DNA from: Nitrospiraceae bacterium | Lineage (GTDB): Bacteria; Nitrospirota; Nitrospiria; Nitrospirales; Nitrospiraceae | Assembly (NCBI GenBank): GCA_014534095.1 | Contig: JACVSD010000008.1 | Span: 1-30,960, forward strand | Length of the DNA stretch: 30,960 nucleotides | Direction: 5' to 3' | Shown: in pieces, positions 8,437 to 17,379 of the stretch | Layout of the letters: each line of letters starts with the position of its first letter | How positions within the stretch are numbered: position 1 is the stretch's first letter | The notes under the pieces: model-generated | The model's database searches: none | Seen by the model: the letters and a program-made list of their open reading frames with translations, nothing else | Told to the model about the DNA's origin: nothing | Made by a program: the position numbers and the translations under genes

Positions 8437-9039
8437 ATGGACTACACTGAGTTGATCAGCACTTACGGCTATGCAGGATTGTTCGGACTCTTGATGCTCG
8501 GGGTCGTTGGCTTGCCCGTTCCCGACGAAGCCTTGCTGACGTTCACCGGATACCTCTGCTTTAAAGGTGAACTTCGGATTTCTGCCGCCATCGGAACCGC
8601 CTGGTTGGGCACCAGTTGCGGCATCACCATGAGTTACGTCCTAGGTCGCATTATCGGAGTGCGGGTCATCGGCCGAGTGGCTGGCCTCCTCCATGCCAGC
8701 GCGGAAGACCTAGACCGCGTGCACAGATGGCTGCAACGGCGGGGCGCCTATATGCTTCCGGCTGCCTACTTCATGCCAGGCATCCGCCATCTGGCTGCGT
8801 TATTCACCGGCGTCTCAGGATCGTCGCTCACGCAGTTTGCGGTGTTCGCGTACACCGGAGCGTTGCTGTGGTGCAGCACCTTTATTGGGGTCGGCTACGT
8901 CTTAGGCTCCGAGTGGAGTCGCTTTTCGCGGCTGATTCACAGCGGAGTCTTCGTTCTGAGCTTGGCAGTGATCGTCGCCATCATGGTGGGTGCCCTGATC
9001 ATTCGACAAAGACGTGCGAGCGGGCCTAAGGCACAGTAG
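8437..9039 (+). CDS. DedA-family inner-membrane protein
   Basis: This 200-residue integral membrane protein has the DedA/SNARE-associated layout: an N-terminal membrane helix, a re-entrant segment with PVPDEALLTFTGYL, an amphipathic stretch (DLDRVHRWLQRRGAYML), the conserved FMPGIRHLAALFTG signature (F/Y-x3-R-x3-P/G-x-R type), and two further helices. DedA proteins are lipid scramblase/flippase-like proteins that recycle undecaprenyl phosphate or other phospholipids and support membrane homeostasis. An in-frame ATG lies 30 bases upstream at 8407, but I choose 8437 because GGGAG is 7 bases before it and the conserved N-terminus begins there. It appears to be a single-gene transcript. Confidence 0.9.
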   Translation: MDYTELISTYGYAGLFGLLMLGVVGLPVPDEALLTFTGYLCFKGELRISAAIGTAWLGTSCGITMSYVLGRIIGVRVIGRVAGLLHASAEDLDRVHRWLQRRGAYMLPAAYFMPGIRHLAALFTGVSGSSLTQFAVFAYTGALLWCSTFIGVGYVLGSEWSRFSRLIHSGVFVLSLAVIVAIMVGALIIRQRRASGPKAQ

Positions 9040-9374
9040 AGAGGCTTTCGTCACCGCGCACCTCAAAGCAGCCGCGTGATGAGGCGGCTACCCCACGACA
9101 TTGACATCCCGCGGGTGACAGGGGTACATGGGCCATGGACGGTGGATGGGATGTCTCGAAAAGGCAGGTCATGGGAGCGCGGGTTTTGCGGAAAACGCGA
9201 CCGACTTGGACGCCGCACGGGGTGGACGATCACGCCACCGAACTGGCCCCTGAACACTGCAAGGATGACGTGATTCCTTCTGTGCTAACAGAGGAGAAGC
9301 CTCCGCCTCACGGGGGTCGATGTGATCGGCAGGCCAGTGGTGACCGAGGGACGAACTTTTTTATGGAGCCTTCT
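9040..9374. other. Intergenic region, nothing recognised
   Basis: About 335 bases lie between DedA and the metallo-beta-lactamase-fold gene. The downstream reading frame stays open upstream to 9135, but that extension has no ribosome-binding site, reads as low-quality polar sequence and would bury a clear signal peptide, so I consider it non-coding. No promoter or terminator is evident. Confidence 0.3.
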
Positions 9375-10241
9375 ATGTCGATCGTACAATGGTGCACGCT
9401 GTTACCGATTCTTGGATGGCTGTTAATTGCAGCACCCGACCTCTCAGCGCAGCAACCGCGTCCGGATAATGAAATCACCACACTCGCCGATGATGTCTAT
9501 CTGTTCCGGCACCATTTCCATCAAGCGATTTTCATCACGACCCCGGAGGGTGTGATCGTCACCGATCCGATTAACGCCGAAGCCGCCACCTGGTTGAAAG
9601 GCGAAATCAAGAAGCTCACGGATCGACCCGTGCGCTATGTCGTGTACAGCCACCATCACGACGACCACATCACCGGCGGTCGCGTATTTGCCGACGAGGG
9701 AGCGAGCGTGATCAGCCAAGCGGCAGCGCGGTCCTCTATTGTCGAGGCCGCAGATCCCTCGACCCCTGCCCCTCATCTCACCTTCACTGACCGCATGTTT
9801 ATCGATCTTGGCGGCAAGCACGTCGAACTCATTTACACCGGTAAGAACCATTCGGATAACAGTCTCGTCGTCCTGCTTCCGCAGCACAAACTGCTGTTCG
9901 CCGTCGATTTCATTCCGGTCGAGACGGTGGCCTATCGCACTATGCGAAGCGACTATCCGGATGACTGGATTGAATCGCTCAAGCGGGTCGAACAATTGGA
10001 CTTTGACATCCTGGTACCCGGTCACGGGAAGATCGGGAGGAAAGACCACGTGCGCATGTTTCGCGGCTATCTCGAAGATTTGAAAGCGGCCGTGCTCCAA
10101 CACGTGAAGAAAGGCGTCACTCTGGACGAGGCGAAACAGGCGATCCGCCTTCCGAAGTACGAGCACTGGGGGCGATACGCCGACTGGTTCCCAGAGAATG
10201 TGGAAGGGATGTATCGATACCTGACCCAACCGCAGCGGTGA
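9375..10241 (+). CDS. Exported metallo-beta-lactamase-fold hydrolase
   Basis: This 288-residue protein starts with a signal peptide (SIVQWCTLLPILGWLLIAA, probable cleavage after LSA at about residue 25), so it should act in the periplasm. The zinc-binding signature HxHxDH is complete (H93, H95, D97, H98 in YSHHHDDHITGG). A further histidine is in TGKNHSDNS, an aspartate in LLFAVDFIPVE, and a histidine in VPGHGKIG, completing a two-metal site. These features are shared with broad MBL-fold enzymes (quinoprotein-relay-type hydrolases, glyoxalase II-like, class B lactamases); the substrate cannot be told and I would not call it an antibiotic-resistance enzyme. The start at 9375 is chosen for the signal peptide and a GGAG 8 bases upstream. 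Confidence 0.88.
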   Translation: MSIVQWCTLLPILGWLLIAAPDLSAQQPRPDNEITTLADDVYLFRHHFHQAIFITTPEGVIVTDPINAEAATWLKGEIKKLTDRPVRYVVYSHHHDDHITGGRVFADEGASVISQAAARSSIVEAADPSTPAPHLTFTDRMFIDLGGKHVELIYTGKNHSDNSLVVLLPQHKLLFAVDFIPVETVAYRTMRSDYPDDWIESLKRVEQLDFDILVPGHGKIGRKDHVRMFRGYLEDLKAAVLQHVKKGVTLDEAKQAIRLPKYEHWGRYADWFPENVEGMYRYLTQPQR

Positions 10242-10593
10242 GGATCGTTATTCGCTCTGGAAGGTGATGCGCACGGGTTTTGAAGATGTAATCGCATCTC
10301 TCTCAGAACGACTTGTCCGCCGCCGTTCATTCGCTGATCACCAGAGCCTTCATCTCCGAGACGTATCTGCCCGGATGTCTGCCGCCGACGACATGTCAGC
10401 GGTGGACCGCTTGCGGTCTTCCGTACATCAGACGCTGGACGAGTAGCACAAATCTGACGATGGCTGAGGGGAACTATTCTGGCCCCTGGCCCGCCGATGT
10501 CATCTCACCTTCTCCTCCGTCACACTGATAGACCCCAACCGCCTAAAACACGTACAGTGTGACCGGGGCTCTCACCGGATCAAGCGCACACGG
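10242..10593. other. Intergenic region with possible 60-residue ORF
   Basis: About 350 bases. A frame at 10264-10446 could encode a 60-residue polar helical peptide (GTG or ATG start), but its purine-rich GGAAGG is too close to the start and I recognise nothing in it, so I do not annotate it as a gene. A perfect dyad AGCGGT-GG-ACCGCT lies at 10398-10411 inside this frame, without a T-tract. No clear promoter for the downstream antiporter gene. Confidence 0.3.
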
Positions 10594-12420
10594 ATGTCAC
10601 AAACAATGCACAGCGGACGGCTCGATCGTCCTGTGGACGGACGACGGGACCATATCCTTGGGCCGGCGGATGCACGGATTACGCTCGTCGAATATGGCAG
10701 TTATGCGTGCCCCTACTGCCGTGCCGCCAATGACACCATTGCCGCGGTCCGCGATCGCCTCGGCCACCGGATGCGCTATGTCTTCCGCCAGCGTCCTCTC
10801 TCGAACAACGATCTCGCTCGCCGCGCCGCAGAACTGGCAGAGCGAGCCGAGGGGGATCGGTTCTGGAACGCCCACATCGCATTGATGACCCGGTCAGAGG
10901 CACTGACTGAAGACGACCTGGTGGCCGTCGCCGCCGATTTGGGGCTCGATGAAGACAAGGTGCGAGACACCGATGCGATCCGGCGGGCCAAGGAACGGGT
11001 TAAGGCGGATGAAACCAGCGCCCGCGCCAGCGGGGCCACGGTGATACCGACCTTCTTTATCAACGGTCGACGCTATGACGGCCCCTGGGACGAAAGCTCG
11101 TTGTCCGATGCGATGCTGGGGACGCTGGGGCACCGCGTCCGTTCGGCGGCACTCGACTTTGTCAGCTGGGGACCGTCGGCCGGCGTGCTGCTCCTCATCG
11201 CGACACTGTTGGCGATCGTGCTCACCAATTCACCCTTCGCACCGGCCTTCGAGGGGTTCTGGCAACAAGACTTCGGTTTCACGTTCGGTGATGCCGGATT
11301 TCGTATGTCCTTGCGACACTGGATCAATGACGGGCTGCTGACCATCTTCTTTCTTGTAGTCGGGCTGGAGATCAAGCGCGAGTTCACGGTCGGCCATCTG
11401 GCCAGCTGGCAGTCGGCCGCGCTGCCGGTCGCCGCGGCGATAGGCGGGATGGTCGTCCCCGCAGGGCTGTACCTCTCGATCATCCCGGCTGGCCCTTGGT
11501 CGCATGGTTGGGGCGTACCGATGGCGACCGACACGGCCTTTGCGATCGCACTGATGGTCATGATGGGGAGCCGGGTCCCGATTGAACTGCGCGTCTTCCT
11601 GACCGCGGCCGCGATCGTCGATGACATTGGCGCCATTCTCGTGGTGGCGGCGTTTTATTCCGGAACCCTTTACTTGGGATATCTCGCCATCGCCGCCGGG
11701 AGCGTCGTCGCTCTGGCGTTTCTGAATTACTCGCGAGTGTATCGCGTCCTGCCTTACATGGGGCTGGGCATCGTACTCTGGGCTTCCGTTCAGGCAAGCG
11801 GGCTGCATGCAACCCTGGCCGGCGTGCTGCTCGCATTGTTCATTCCCACACGGGCCCCGGCGAACATGAAGGCGCTGATGACACAAGCCGACGTGATCCT
11901 GACGACCGAAACACAGCATAGCGGCGAGGTGCTCCGGCATGGGCCGACCTTGCCTGCCTTGCGCGCGCTCGATGACATCTACGAGCGGTTGGAATCACCG
12001 GCCGACCGTCTGTTGCGCCATGCCGGGGCTCGGTCCAGTTACCTGGTGCTGCCGCTGTTTGCGCTGGCCAACGCCGGAGTGGCCGTGACGATGGACGCAT
12101 GGAGGGGCCATGAAACGCTGCTGCTCGCTGTCACGGCGGGGCTGGTCATGGGCAAGCCGATTGGATTGATATCGGCTTCGTGGGTTGCGGTCCGGATGCG
12201 CCTCGCCGTCAAGTCGGACGCGTATTCCTGGCATCAATTGAGTGGCGCCGGTGCACTGGCCGGTATTGGTTTTACCATGTCTCTCTTTATCGCCGGACAA
12301 GCGTTTCCGATGATTACGGATTTCGCCGCCGCAAAGATCGCCGTGTTCTCTGCCTCGGTGCTGTCCGCTTTCATCGGCGTCGCCATTCTTTGGACGGCCT
12401 CACGTGAGACAAAGCAGTAA
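10594..12420 (+). CDS. nhaA: NhaA Na+/H+ antiporter with N-terminal DsbA-like thioredoxin domain
   Basis: This 608-residue fusion has a thioredoxin-fold domain of the DsbA/Thioredoxin_4 type at residues 20-185, with the redox motif CPYC at 39-42 and a cis-proline loop GATVIPTFFINGRRY near 150-165. An NhaA antiporter domain follows from about 190 to 605. In the latter, PMATDTAFAIALM and AAIVDDIGAILVVA correspond to the segments with the ion-binding aspartates of E. coli NhaA (D133, D163, D164), and about twelve membrane helices can be traced. NhaA exports Na+ in exchange for H+ at the inner membrane. No signal peptide precedes the DsbA-like domain, so by NhaA topology it would face the cytoplasm. 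No strong ribosome-binding site is seen before ATG 10594; ATG 10606 is an alternative. It appears monocistronic. Confidence 0.93.
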   Translation: MSQTMHSGRLDRPVDGRRDHILGPADARITLVEYGSYACPYCRAANDTIAAVRDRLGHRMRYVFRQRPLSNNDLARRAAELAERAEGDRFWNAHIALMTRSEALTEDDLVAVAADLGLDEDKVRDTDAIRRAKERVKADETSARASGATVIPTFFINGRRYDGPWDESSLSDAMLGTLGHRVRSAALDFVSWGPSAGVLLLIATLLAIVLTNSPFAPAFEGFWQQDFGFTFGDAGFRMSLRHWINDGLLTIFFLVVGLEIKREFTVGHLASWQSAALPVAAAIGGMVVPAGLYLSIIPAGPWSHGWGVPMATDTAFAIALMVMMGSRVPIELRVFLTAAAIVDDIGAILVVAAFYSGTLYLGYLAIAAGSVVALAFLNYSRVYRVLPYMGLGIVLWASVQASGLHATLAGVLLALFIPTRAPANMKALMTQADVILTTETQHSGEVLRHGPTLPALRALDDIYERLESPADRLLRHAGARSSYLVLPLFALANAGVAVTMDAWRGHETLLLAVTAGLVMGKPIGLISASWVAVRMRLAVKSDAYSWHQLSGAGALAGIGFTMSLFIAGQAFPMITDFAAAKIAVFSASVLSAFIGVAILWTASRETKQ

Positions 12421-12555
12421 CGAGAACGCTTGAATCCGATTCGAACGGGTTGAGCGGGCAACGTATGGGACGGTGCGTCATTGGCATCGTCGAACCTCTC
12501 TCCTCCTGCTGCCTGATGCGTCCCGGTGCGCTGTCAGTGCAACGCGGCCGGATAT

Positions 12556-12963
12556 TCATGCACGAGCGGGAGCTCCTGTCGGCTCGGCCCCTGGAAACCA
12601 CTCGGTGTGTTGGTCACCTTGCCTTCCCAGATAGGTCACTCGTTGGCCCCGGAGAAACACGAAATACCCCTGCACGCCGGCTCGCATGGCGCGCTGTGAG
12701 AATTCGCGATACTGTTGCCCTTTCTGCTGGCTGTCTTGAATCGCCAGGCGCAGTGCCGGCACGTCGAAGTCGGCGGCGACGTTTGGCAACCCTTCAAAAG
12801 AGAGCGGAGCGGCGTCCGCCCCGTAGAAGGTGAACTGCAGTACAATGTCGTCGACATGGTAAGACTCCACGCCGGCAGCGATGAGGTTGCGTACGATCTG
12901 TGGAAACGACAGTGCACCGGTGAGGCTGGCCCGAGCGGCTTCAAGCACAACGTGGGAATTCAC
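12556..12963 (-). CDS. DUF1398-family protein
   Basis: A protein of about 135 residues that matches my memory of the DUF1398 family: the N-terminal VLEAARASLTGALSFPQIV, then AAGVESYHVD and a later FYGADAAPL. The family is small and soluble and has no established function. I choose the GTG start at 12963 rather than the longer frame because AAGGAGG lies 5 bases upstream. It is convergent with nhaA, 135 bases away. The C-terminus contains an uninterrupted FVFLRGQRVTYLGRQG strand-like segment and ends in a low-complexity tail. Confidence 0.75.
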   Translation of the reverse strand: MNSHVVLEAARASLTGALSFPQIVRNLIAAGVESYHVDDIVLQFTFYGADAAPLSFEGLPNVAADFDVPALRLAIQDSQQKGQQYREFSQRAMRAGVQGYFVFLRGQRVTYLGRQGDQHTEWFPGAEPTGAPARA

Positions 12964-13100
12964 GCATCCTCCTTCTGATAGGGACAAGCACCCGGCAGGC
13001 GCAACGACCGTAGATCACTGCCCGGCTTCGTGGCTCAACGGCGACCACCGCACGAAAGAAACCAGACAAACGAACAACCGCCTTGCTCAAGGCGCGACTT

Positions 13101-13997
13101 TCAGCGGACTGTCGCGCAGGCATCCCGGAGGCACGCACGCAGCCAGCGATGAACCGGGTCCGCATCCAACCGCGGGTGCCAGAGCAACGACACCGTGAAC
13201 TCCGGCGTGGAGACCGGGAGCGGAAAGCTATACATCCCGGCGCGCAGAATTCCGGTATGTCGCTCCGGAACGGTGGCGATCAGGTCCGAGGCGCGGGCGA
13301 GGGCAATCGCCGTCGCGAAGCCGCCGACGATCGTGCCAATCTTCCGTTCCAATCCAAGCCTCTGCAAGGCTTCCTCGATCGGCCCTTGTTCAAGCCCTTG
13401 CCGCGAGACGGAGAGATGCTTTCCCGCGGCATACCGGGAAGGCGTGATCTTGCCTTTGGCCAACGGGTGTCCCGTTCGCACGACGCCAATGAGACGATCG
13501 TGGAACAATGCTTGGACACGCAACTCCTGCGCAGTCGTCTTTTCAACCACACCGGTTTCGAGATCGACGGTGCCGTCGCGAAGCGGCGCGCTGTCCTTAT
13601 TGGCCTTCTGGACGAAGTGCAGCCGCACGCCGGGAGCTTCCTCGGCGACGCGCGCAATCAGATCCGGCCCGAAGTTTTCCACGAAGCCTTCGCTGGTCCG
13701 CAGGGTGAACGTTCGGACGAGTTGTTTCAGATCGAGCTTCTCCGCCGGGCGCAGCACCGCTTGCCCCTCCTGCACCAACTGACTGACCCGCGCTCGGAGT
13801 TCGAGTGCCCGTGGGGTCGGTACCAGCTCGCGCCCGGCCCTGACCAACAGCGGATCGCCCATTGTCTTCCGCAGTCGCGCGAGGGCCCGGCTCATCGCCG
13901 ACGGGCTCAGACGCAGCCGTCGGGCGCCGCGAGCCACACTGCCTTCGGCCAGTAAGACATCCAGGGTGAGCAGCAGATTGAGATCTGGTTTGAGCAT
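13101..13997 (-). CDS. LysR-family transcriptional regulator
   Basis: This 298-residue regulator has an N-terminal winged HTH (residues 3-62; LLLTLDVLLAEGSVARGARRL then LSPSAMSRALARLR), which is the standard LysR DNA-binding domain. A two-lobed periplasmic-binding-protein-like effector domain covers about 90-295. The inducer is unknown. The best fit is the NodD/SyrM-like branch because the HTH is followed by GDPLLVRAGRELVPTPRA. An imperfect dyad of LysR-box form sits 14-33 bases upstream of the start (14011-14030). The gene is divergent from a thiopurine-methyltransferase/MFS pair and probably controls it and itself. Confidence 0.92.
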   Translation of the reverse strand: MLKPDLNLLLTLDVLLAEGSVARGARRLRLSPSAMSRALARLRKTMGDPLLVRAGRELVPTPRALELRARVSQLVQEGQAVLRPAEKLDLKQLVRTFTLRTSEGFVENFGPDLIARVAEEAPGVRLHFVQKANKDSAPLRDGTVDLETGVVEKTTAQELRVQALFHDRLIGVVRTGHPLAKGKITPSRYAAGKHLSVSRQGLEQGPIEEALQRLGLERKIGTIVGGFATAIALARASDLIATVPERHTGILRAGMYSFPLPVSTPEFTVSLLWHPRLDADPVHRWLRACLRDACATVR

Positions 13998-14010
13998 GCG
14001 CCGACCATAT

Positions 14011-14030
14011 CACAACATGACCATGATGTG
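14011..14030. promoter_or_regulatory. Candidate LysR operator
   Basis: CACAACATG and CATGATGTG form an inverted repeat separated by AC (8 of 9 positions symmetric). It lies in the divergent lysR/tpm intergenic region, just before the lysR start, which suits an autoregulatory LysR site. Binding is not demonstrated by the sequence. Confidence 0.5.
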
Positions 14031-14165
14031 GCGTCCCACGCACGTATGAAGTGCAGCCGATGCGCCTTCCGCCATATCACCCAGACGGCTATACTTCCAC
14101 ACAGTCCGCAGCTTGACTGGCTAACCGGAGACTATGCGAGTCACCTAACAGAGAGGGTACCGACG

Positions 14166-14804
14166 ATGGAGCCACAATTTTGGCATGACAGGTGGGCGAA
14201 CAATGAAATCGGGTTTCACAAGAGTGACGCCAACCCGCTGCTGGTGAAGTATTTCAATGAGCTGGCTCTGGAGAAAGGCAGCCGGATCTTTGTGCCTTTA
14301 TGCGGGAAGACGCGGGATATTCCGTGGCTGCTGTCAAACGGCTACCGCGTTGCCGGAGCTGAATTGAGCAGCATCGCCATTGAGCAATTGTTCGCGGACC
14401 TCAAGATACAACCCACGGTCGCGAAGAACAGTGCAGTAGATCACTACCACGCGGAAAATGTCGACATCTTCGGCGGGAATATCTTCGACGTGACCCGAAC
14501 GATGCTGGGTCCCGTCCATGCGACCTATGACAGGGCCGCGCTGGTCGCGCTTCCCGAAACGATGCGCAGCCGCTACACCGCCCACGTCACAGGCATCACG
14601 GATCACGCGCCGCAGTTGCTCATTTGTTATGAGTACGACCAACGTGCGGCGGAAGGCCCTCCTTTCTCAATCACGCACGAAGAGGTCCGCCGGCACTATG
14701 GACATCGGTACCAAGTGAGGCTCCTCACCAGCGCAGAGGTGCCCGGTGGGCTCAAGGGAAAATGTGCGGCGACCGAACATGTGTGGCTGCTCAGAAAGGA
14801 CTGA
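14166..14804 (+). CDS. tpm: Thiopurine S-methyltransferase family protein
   Basis: This 212-residue class I SAM-dependent methyltransferase matches the bacterial TPMT family closely: FWHDRWANNEIGFH near the N-terminus, RIFVPLCGKTRDIPWL (SAM-binding motif I), VAGAELSSIAIEQ and ATYDRAALVALPETMR, and a C-terminal EHVWLLRKD. The enzymes methylate thiols, thiopurines, selenite or tellurite compounds in the cytoplasm. The start is ATG 14166 with a GAGAGGG upstream; longer frames to 14028 lack family similarity. It ends 2 bases before an MFS exporter start, so the pair is one operon, divergent from a LysR regulator. Confidence 0.93.
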   Translation: MEPQFWHDRWANNEIGFHKSDANPLLVKYFNELALEKGSRIFVPLCGKTRDIPWLLSNGYRVAGAELSSIAIEQLFADLKIQPTVAKNSAVDHYHAENVDIFGGNIFDVTRTMLGPVHATYDRAALVALPETMRSRYTAHVTGITDHAPQLLICYEYDQRAAEGPPFSITHEEVRRHYGHRYQVRLLTSAEVPGGLKGKCAATEHVWLLRKD

Positions 14805-14806
14805 GG

Positions 14807-16285
14807 ATGTTGACACTCTTCATGACAGGACGAGATGAGGCAAAAGCCGCAAGTGCAGATCGGACACCTTCCATTGGGTGGGGACTTACCGGACTGTCGT
14901 TATCGATGTTGCTGTCCTCGCTCGGCACTAGCATCGCGAATGTAGGCTTGCCAACGCTGGCGCAAACCTTCAACACCTCATTTCAGGCCGTGCAGTGGAT
15001 CGTGCTCGCGTATCTCCTCGCCATCACCACTCTGATTGTGAGCGTCGGACGGCTTGGTGACATAACCGGCCGTCGACGGTTGCTATTGGCCGGGATCCTC
15101 CTGTTCACAGCGGCCTCCGTGCTGTGCGGCATCGCGCCCACGCTTGGGATATTGATTGCCGCCCGGGCGGCGCAGGGCCTTGGAGCGGCCGTCATGATGG
15201 CGCTCACCATGGCCTTTATCGGTGACACCGTTCCAAAGGACAAGACGGGAAGCGCCATGGGGTTGCTTGGCACGATGTCCGCGATCGGCACTGCCCTCGG
15301 CCCATCACTCGGCGGCGTACTGATCGCCGGCCTCGGTTGGCGGGCCATCTTTCTCGTGAACGTACCGCTTGGCATCCTGACCTTCCTGCTGGCGCATCGC
15401 TACCTACCCGTTGACCGCCGGCGGGCCAAGACGGGAAATAGCCGGTTCGACCATGCCGGCACCGTGCTCCTCGCTCTGACGCTCGGGGCTTATGCACTCG
15501 CCATGACGATGGGGCGGGGCCGTCTCGGCCCGCTCAACATGGCTCTGCTGGCGGCGGCTCTCGCCGGAGTCGGCCTGTTTCTGCTCGTCGAGGACCGAAC
15601 CGCGTCACCGCTGGTCCGCCTGGCGATGTTCCGCGATCCCATGCTGAGCGCAAGCTTCGCCATGAGCGCGCTGGTCTCGACGGTGATGATGGCGACGCTG
15701 GTGGTCGGACCGTTCTATCTGTCAGGTGCCTTGCGACTTGACGCGGCTCTTGTCGGACTCGTCCTGTCGGCCGGTCCGCTTGCCGCCGCGCTGACCGGTG
15801 TGCCAGCCGGTCGCATGGCAGATCAATTTGGCGCATACCGCATGACCATCGTGGGGCTCACCATGATCGCCGGAGGTTCCGTCCTTCTGTGGATGATGCC
15901 AACGAGGCTGGGTATCCCCGGCTACATCGGTCCCCTCGTGCTCATCACCGTCGGTTATGCGCTGTTCATGACGGCCAATAACACCGCTGTCATGACCGAC
16001 AGCCACCCCGACCAGCGGGGCGTCATTTCAGGCATGCTCAGCCTCTCGCGAAATCTCGGGCTCATCACCGGTGCATCGGTGATGGGCGCCGTGTTCACCT
16101 ACGCATCGGGGACGAACGACATCGCAACCGCACGGCCGGAGGCCATTGCCGTCGGCATGCAGATGACATTTCTTGTCGGCTCACTGTTGATCGTCCTCGC
16201 ACTTGCGGCCGCCGTGGCCAGCCGGGCGCACGCCGCACGTCCGTGGCTGCCTGAGACGAGAAAGGAAATCGAAACCTGTCTGTAA
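14807..16285 (+). CDS. MFS transporter, DHA2 (14-TM) drug-efflux type
   Basis: This 492-residue protein has about fourteen membrane helices. The MFS motif A is present after helix 2 (GRLGDITGRRRLLLAGI), and LGPSLGGVLIAGLGWRAIFLVNVPLG is the motif C region typical of drug:proton antiporters of the EmrB/QacA (DHA2) type. The N-terminal IANVGLPTLAQTFNTSFQAVQWIVLAYLLA is characteristic. The start at 14807 follows AGAAAGGACTGAGG and begins 2 bases after the tpm stop. The direction and cargo are inferred as export of a small hydrophobic compound; together with TPMT it may expel methylated toxic species. An inverted repeat CCTGCC/GGCAGG follows at about 16301-16318. Confidence 0.9.
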   Translation: MLTLFMTGRDEAKAASADRTPSIGWGLTGLSLSMLLSSLGTSIANVGLPTLAQTFNTSFQAVQWIVLAYLLAITTLIVSVGRLGDITGRRRLLLAGILLFTAASVLCGIAPTLGILIAARAAQGLGAAVMMALTMAFIGDTVPKDKTGSAMGLLGTMSAIGTALGPSLGGVLIAGLGWRAIFLVNVPLGILTFLLAHRYLPVDRRRAKTGNSRFDHAGTVLLALTLGAYALAMTMGRGRLGPLNMALLAAALAGVGLFLLVEDRTASPLVRLAMFRDPMLSASFAMSALVSTVMMATLVVGPFYLSGALRLDAALVGLVLSAGPLAAALTGVPAGRMADQFGAYRMTIVGLTMIAGGSVLLWMMPTRLGIPGYIGPLVLITVGYALFMTANNTAVMTDSHPDQRGVISGMLSLSRNLGLITGASVMGAVFTYASGTNDIATARPEAIAVGMQMTFLVGSLLIVLALAAAVASRAHAARPWLPETRKEIETCL

Positions 16286-16529
16286 TTCGTAGAAGAACGC
16301 CTGCCTCATGTGGCAGGTCTTGCGCCCAAAGAAGAGCTCTCCTAGCCTGGCGGTCTGGCGGCTCTATGTGTTCACATCATTGAAGCACCGCAACGTGCAA
16401 TGCTAAGCCAGGAGTGAAGGAAGGCCGGATACATGGCATGCGGTGGGCAGACAAGCGACGAGAGAGCCTTCAGGACAGATTCGCCTATGGGCGCTTGACT
16501 GAAGCGATGGCGTTGCAGAAAGGTCTAGC

Positions 16530-17333
16530 ATGATCGGTCGTTTGCCGGGCTTATCCGATGGCGATCTGAAGACGTTGGAGCGCAGCCTGAAGGATCTTGC
16601 ACCGGAGCTCTCCGAGGCCGAAGCCCGAGATGTCGTATCGTCGTGCCTCGACTTGCATCTACCTGGCTTGATCACTCTCCTCTGCTTAGGCGCGACAGCA
16701 CGTCCCCAAAGCGCACCGAGTACCCCCTTTCCTCTCACACAACTACACATCGCAAACGCACTCACCGGTCTGCCTGGTCATGATGCAGCTCAAAGTAAAG
16801 CGGCACGACGTGCCGCCCAGCTGCTCGTGACCGGCCAATTCTTTGGCGATATTGCGGACGCCGTTGCGGCGGTGGCCCACACTGTTCCCGAGCTACCTCT
16901 CGACATCCTCCAGGACGTCCGGTCGCTGCCGCATCTGCCCAAGAGATTGCTCCTCGCCATCGCACGTGACCTTGGCACGGATCCCTCGACAATAGCCGCC
17001 GCCGTTCGAGGTCTCCGGGAAGACGGGCGGCTCGACTCTCGGCCGACTATTCTCGTGAACACCTTCAAAATCCTATTCCGGCAGGCGACAGCCAAGCGGG
17101 TGGCCTCCACCCTGCACACTCTCTTGGGCAATGAATCAGTACGGTTAGCCATTCTTGTGTATGCCAGATCAAAAGGAGTCCAGATTTCTCAGCAAGACCT
17201 GGATCAGGTTCGTCACGCGATGGAACCGGACAACCCGACGCTCGGAGCACTATTGGCACCGGCCTACCGGCAGCTGATGAAGATGTTTGGAAAAGATCAA
17301 GCCGTGGAGATCGTCGGCCAGTGGGTATCGTAA
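16530..17333 (+). CDS. Conserved-looking helical protein of unknown function
   Basis: This 267-residue protein has no signal peptide or membrane segment. It is almost entirely helical with repeated Leu/Ala patterns, such as LPGLSDGDLKTLERSLKDLA, LPHLPKRLLLAIARDLG and IAAAVRGLREDGRL, consistent with an armadillo/HEAT-like or other helical-bundle fold. I cannot identify a catalytic motif or a family. The start at ATG 16530 has AGAAAGG 6 bases upstream, which supports the gene. It stands alone, 245 bases downstream of the exporter and 46 bases before the next convergent gene. Confidence 0.72.
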   Translation: MIGRLPGLSDGDLKTLERSLKDLAPELSEAEARDVVSSCLDLHLPGLITLLCLGATARPQSAPSTPFPLTQLHIANALTGLPGHDAAQSKAARRAAQLLVTGQFFGDIADAVAAVAHTVPELPLDILQDVRSLPHLPKRLLLAIARDLGTDPSTIAAAVRGLREDGRLDSRPTILVNTFKILFRQATAKRVASTLHTLLGNESVRLAILVYARSKGVQISQQDLDQVRHAMEPDNPTLGALLAPAYRQLMKMFGKDQAVEIVGQWVS

Positions 17334-17379
17334 GGAATCGGACGTGGCACCCTGGCAAGACACTTGTGAGCACTGCGCA

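Noticed and set aside
9135..9374. Extension of the MBL gene upstream to 9135
   Set aside because: It would place 80 low-quality residues before a clear signal peptide and has no ribosome-binding site.
10264..10446. 60-residue ORF before nhaA
   Set aside because: No usable ribosome-binding site and no similarity that I recognise; left as a possibility in the gap description.
16299..16318. CCTGCC/GGCAGG hairpin as terminator of the MFS gene
   Set aside because: No T-tract follows and the stem is only 6 pairs, so the evidence is too weak to annotate.
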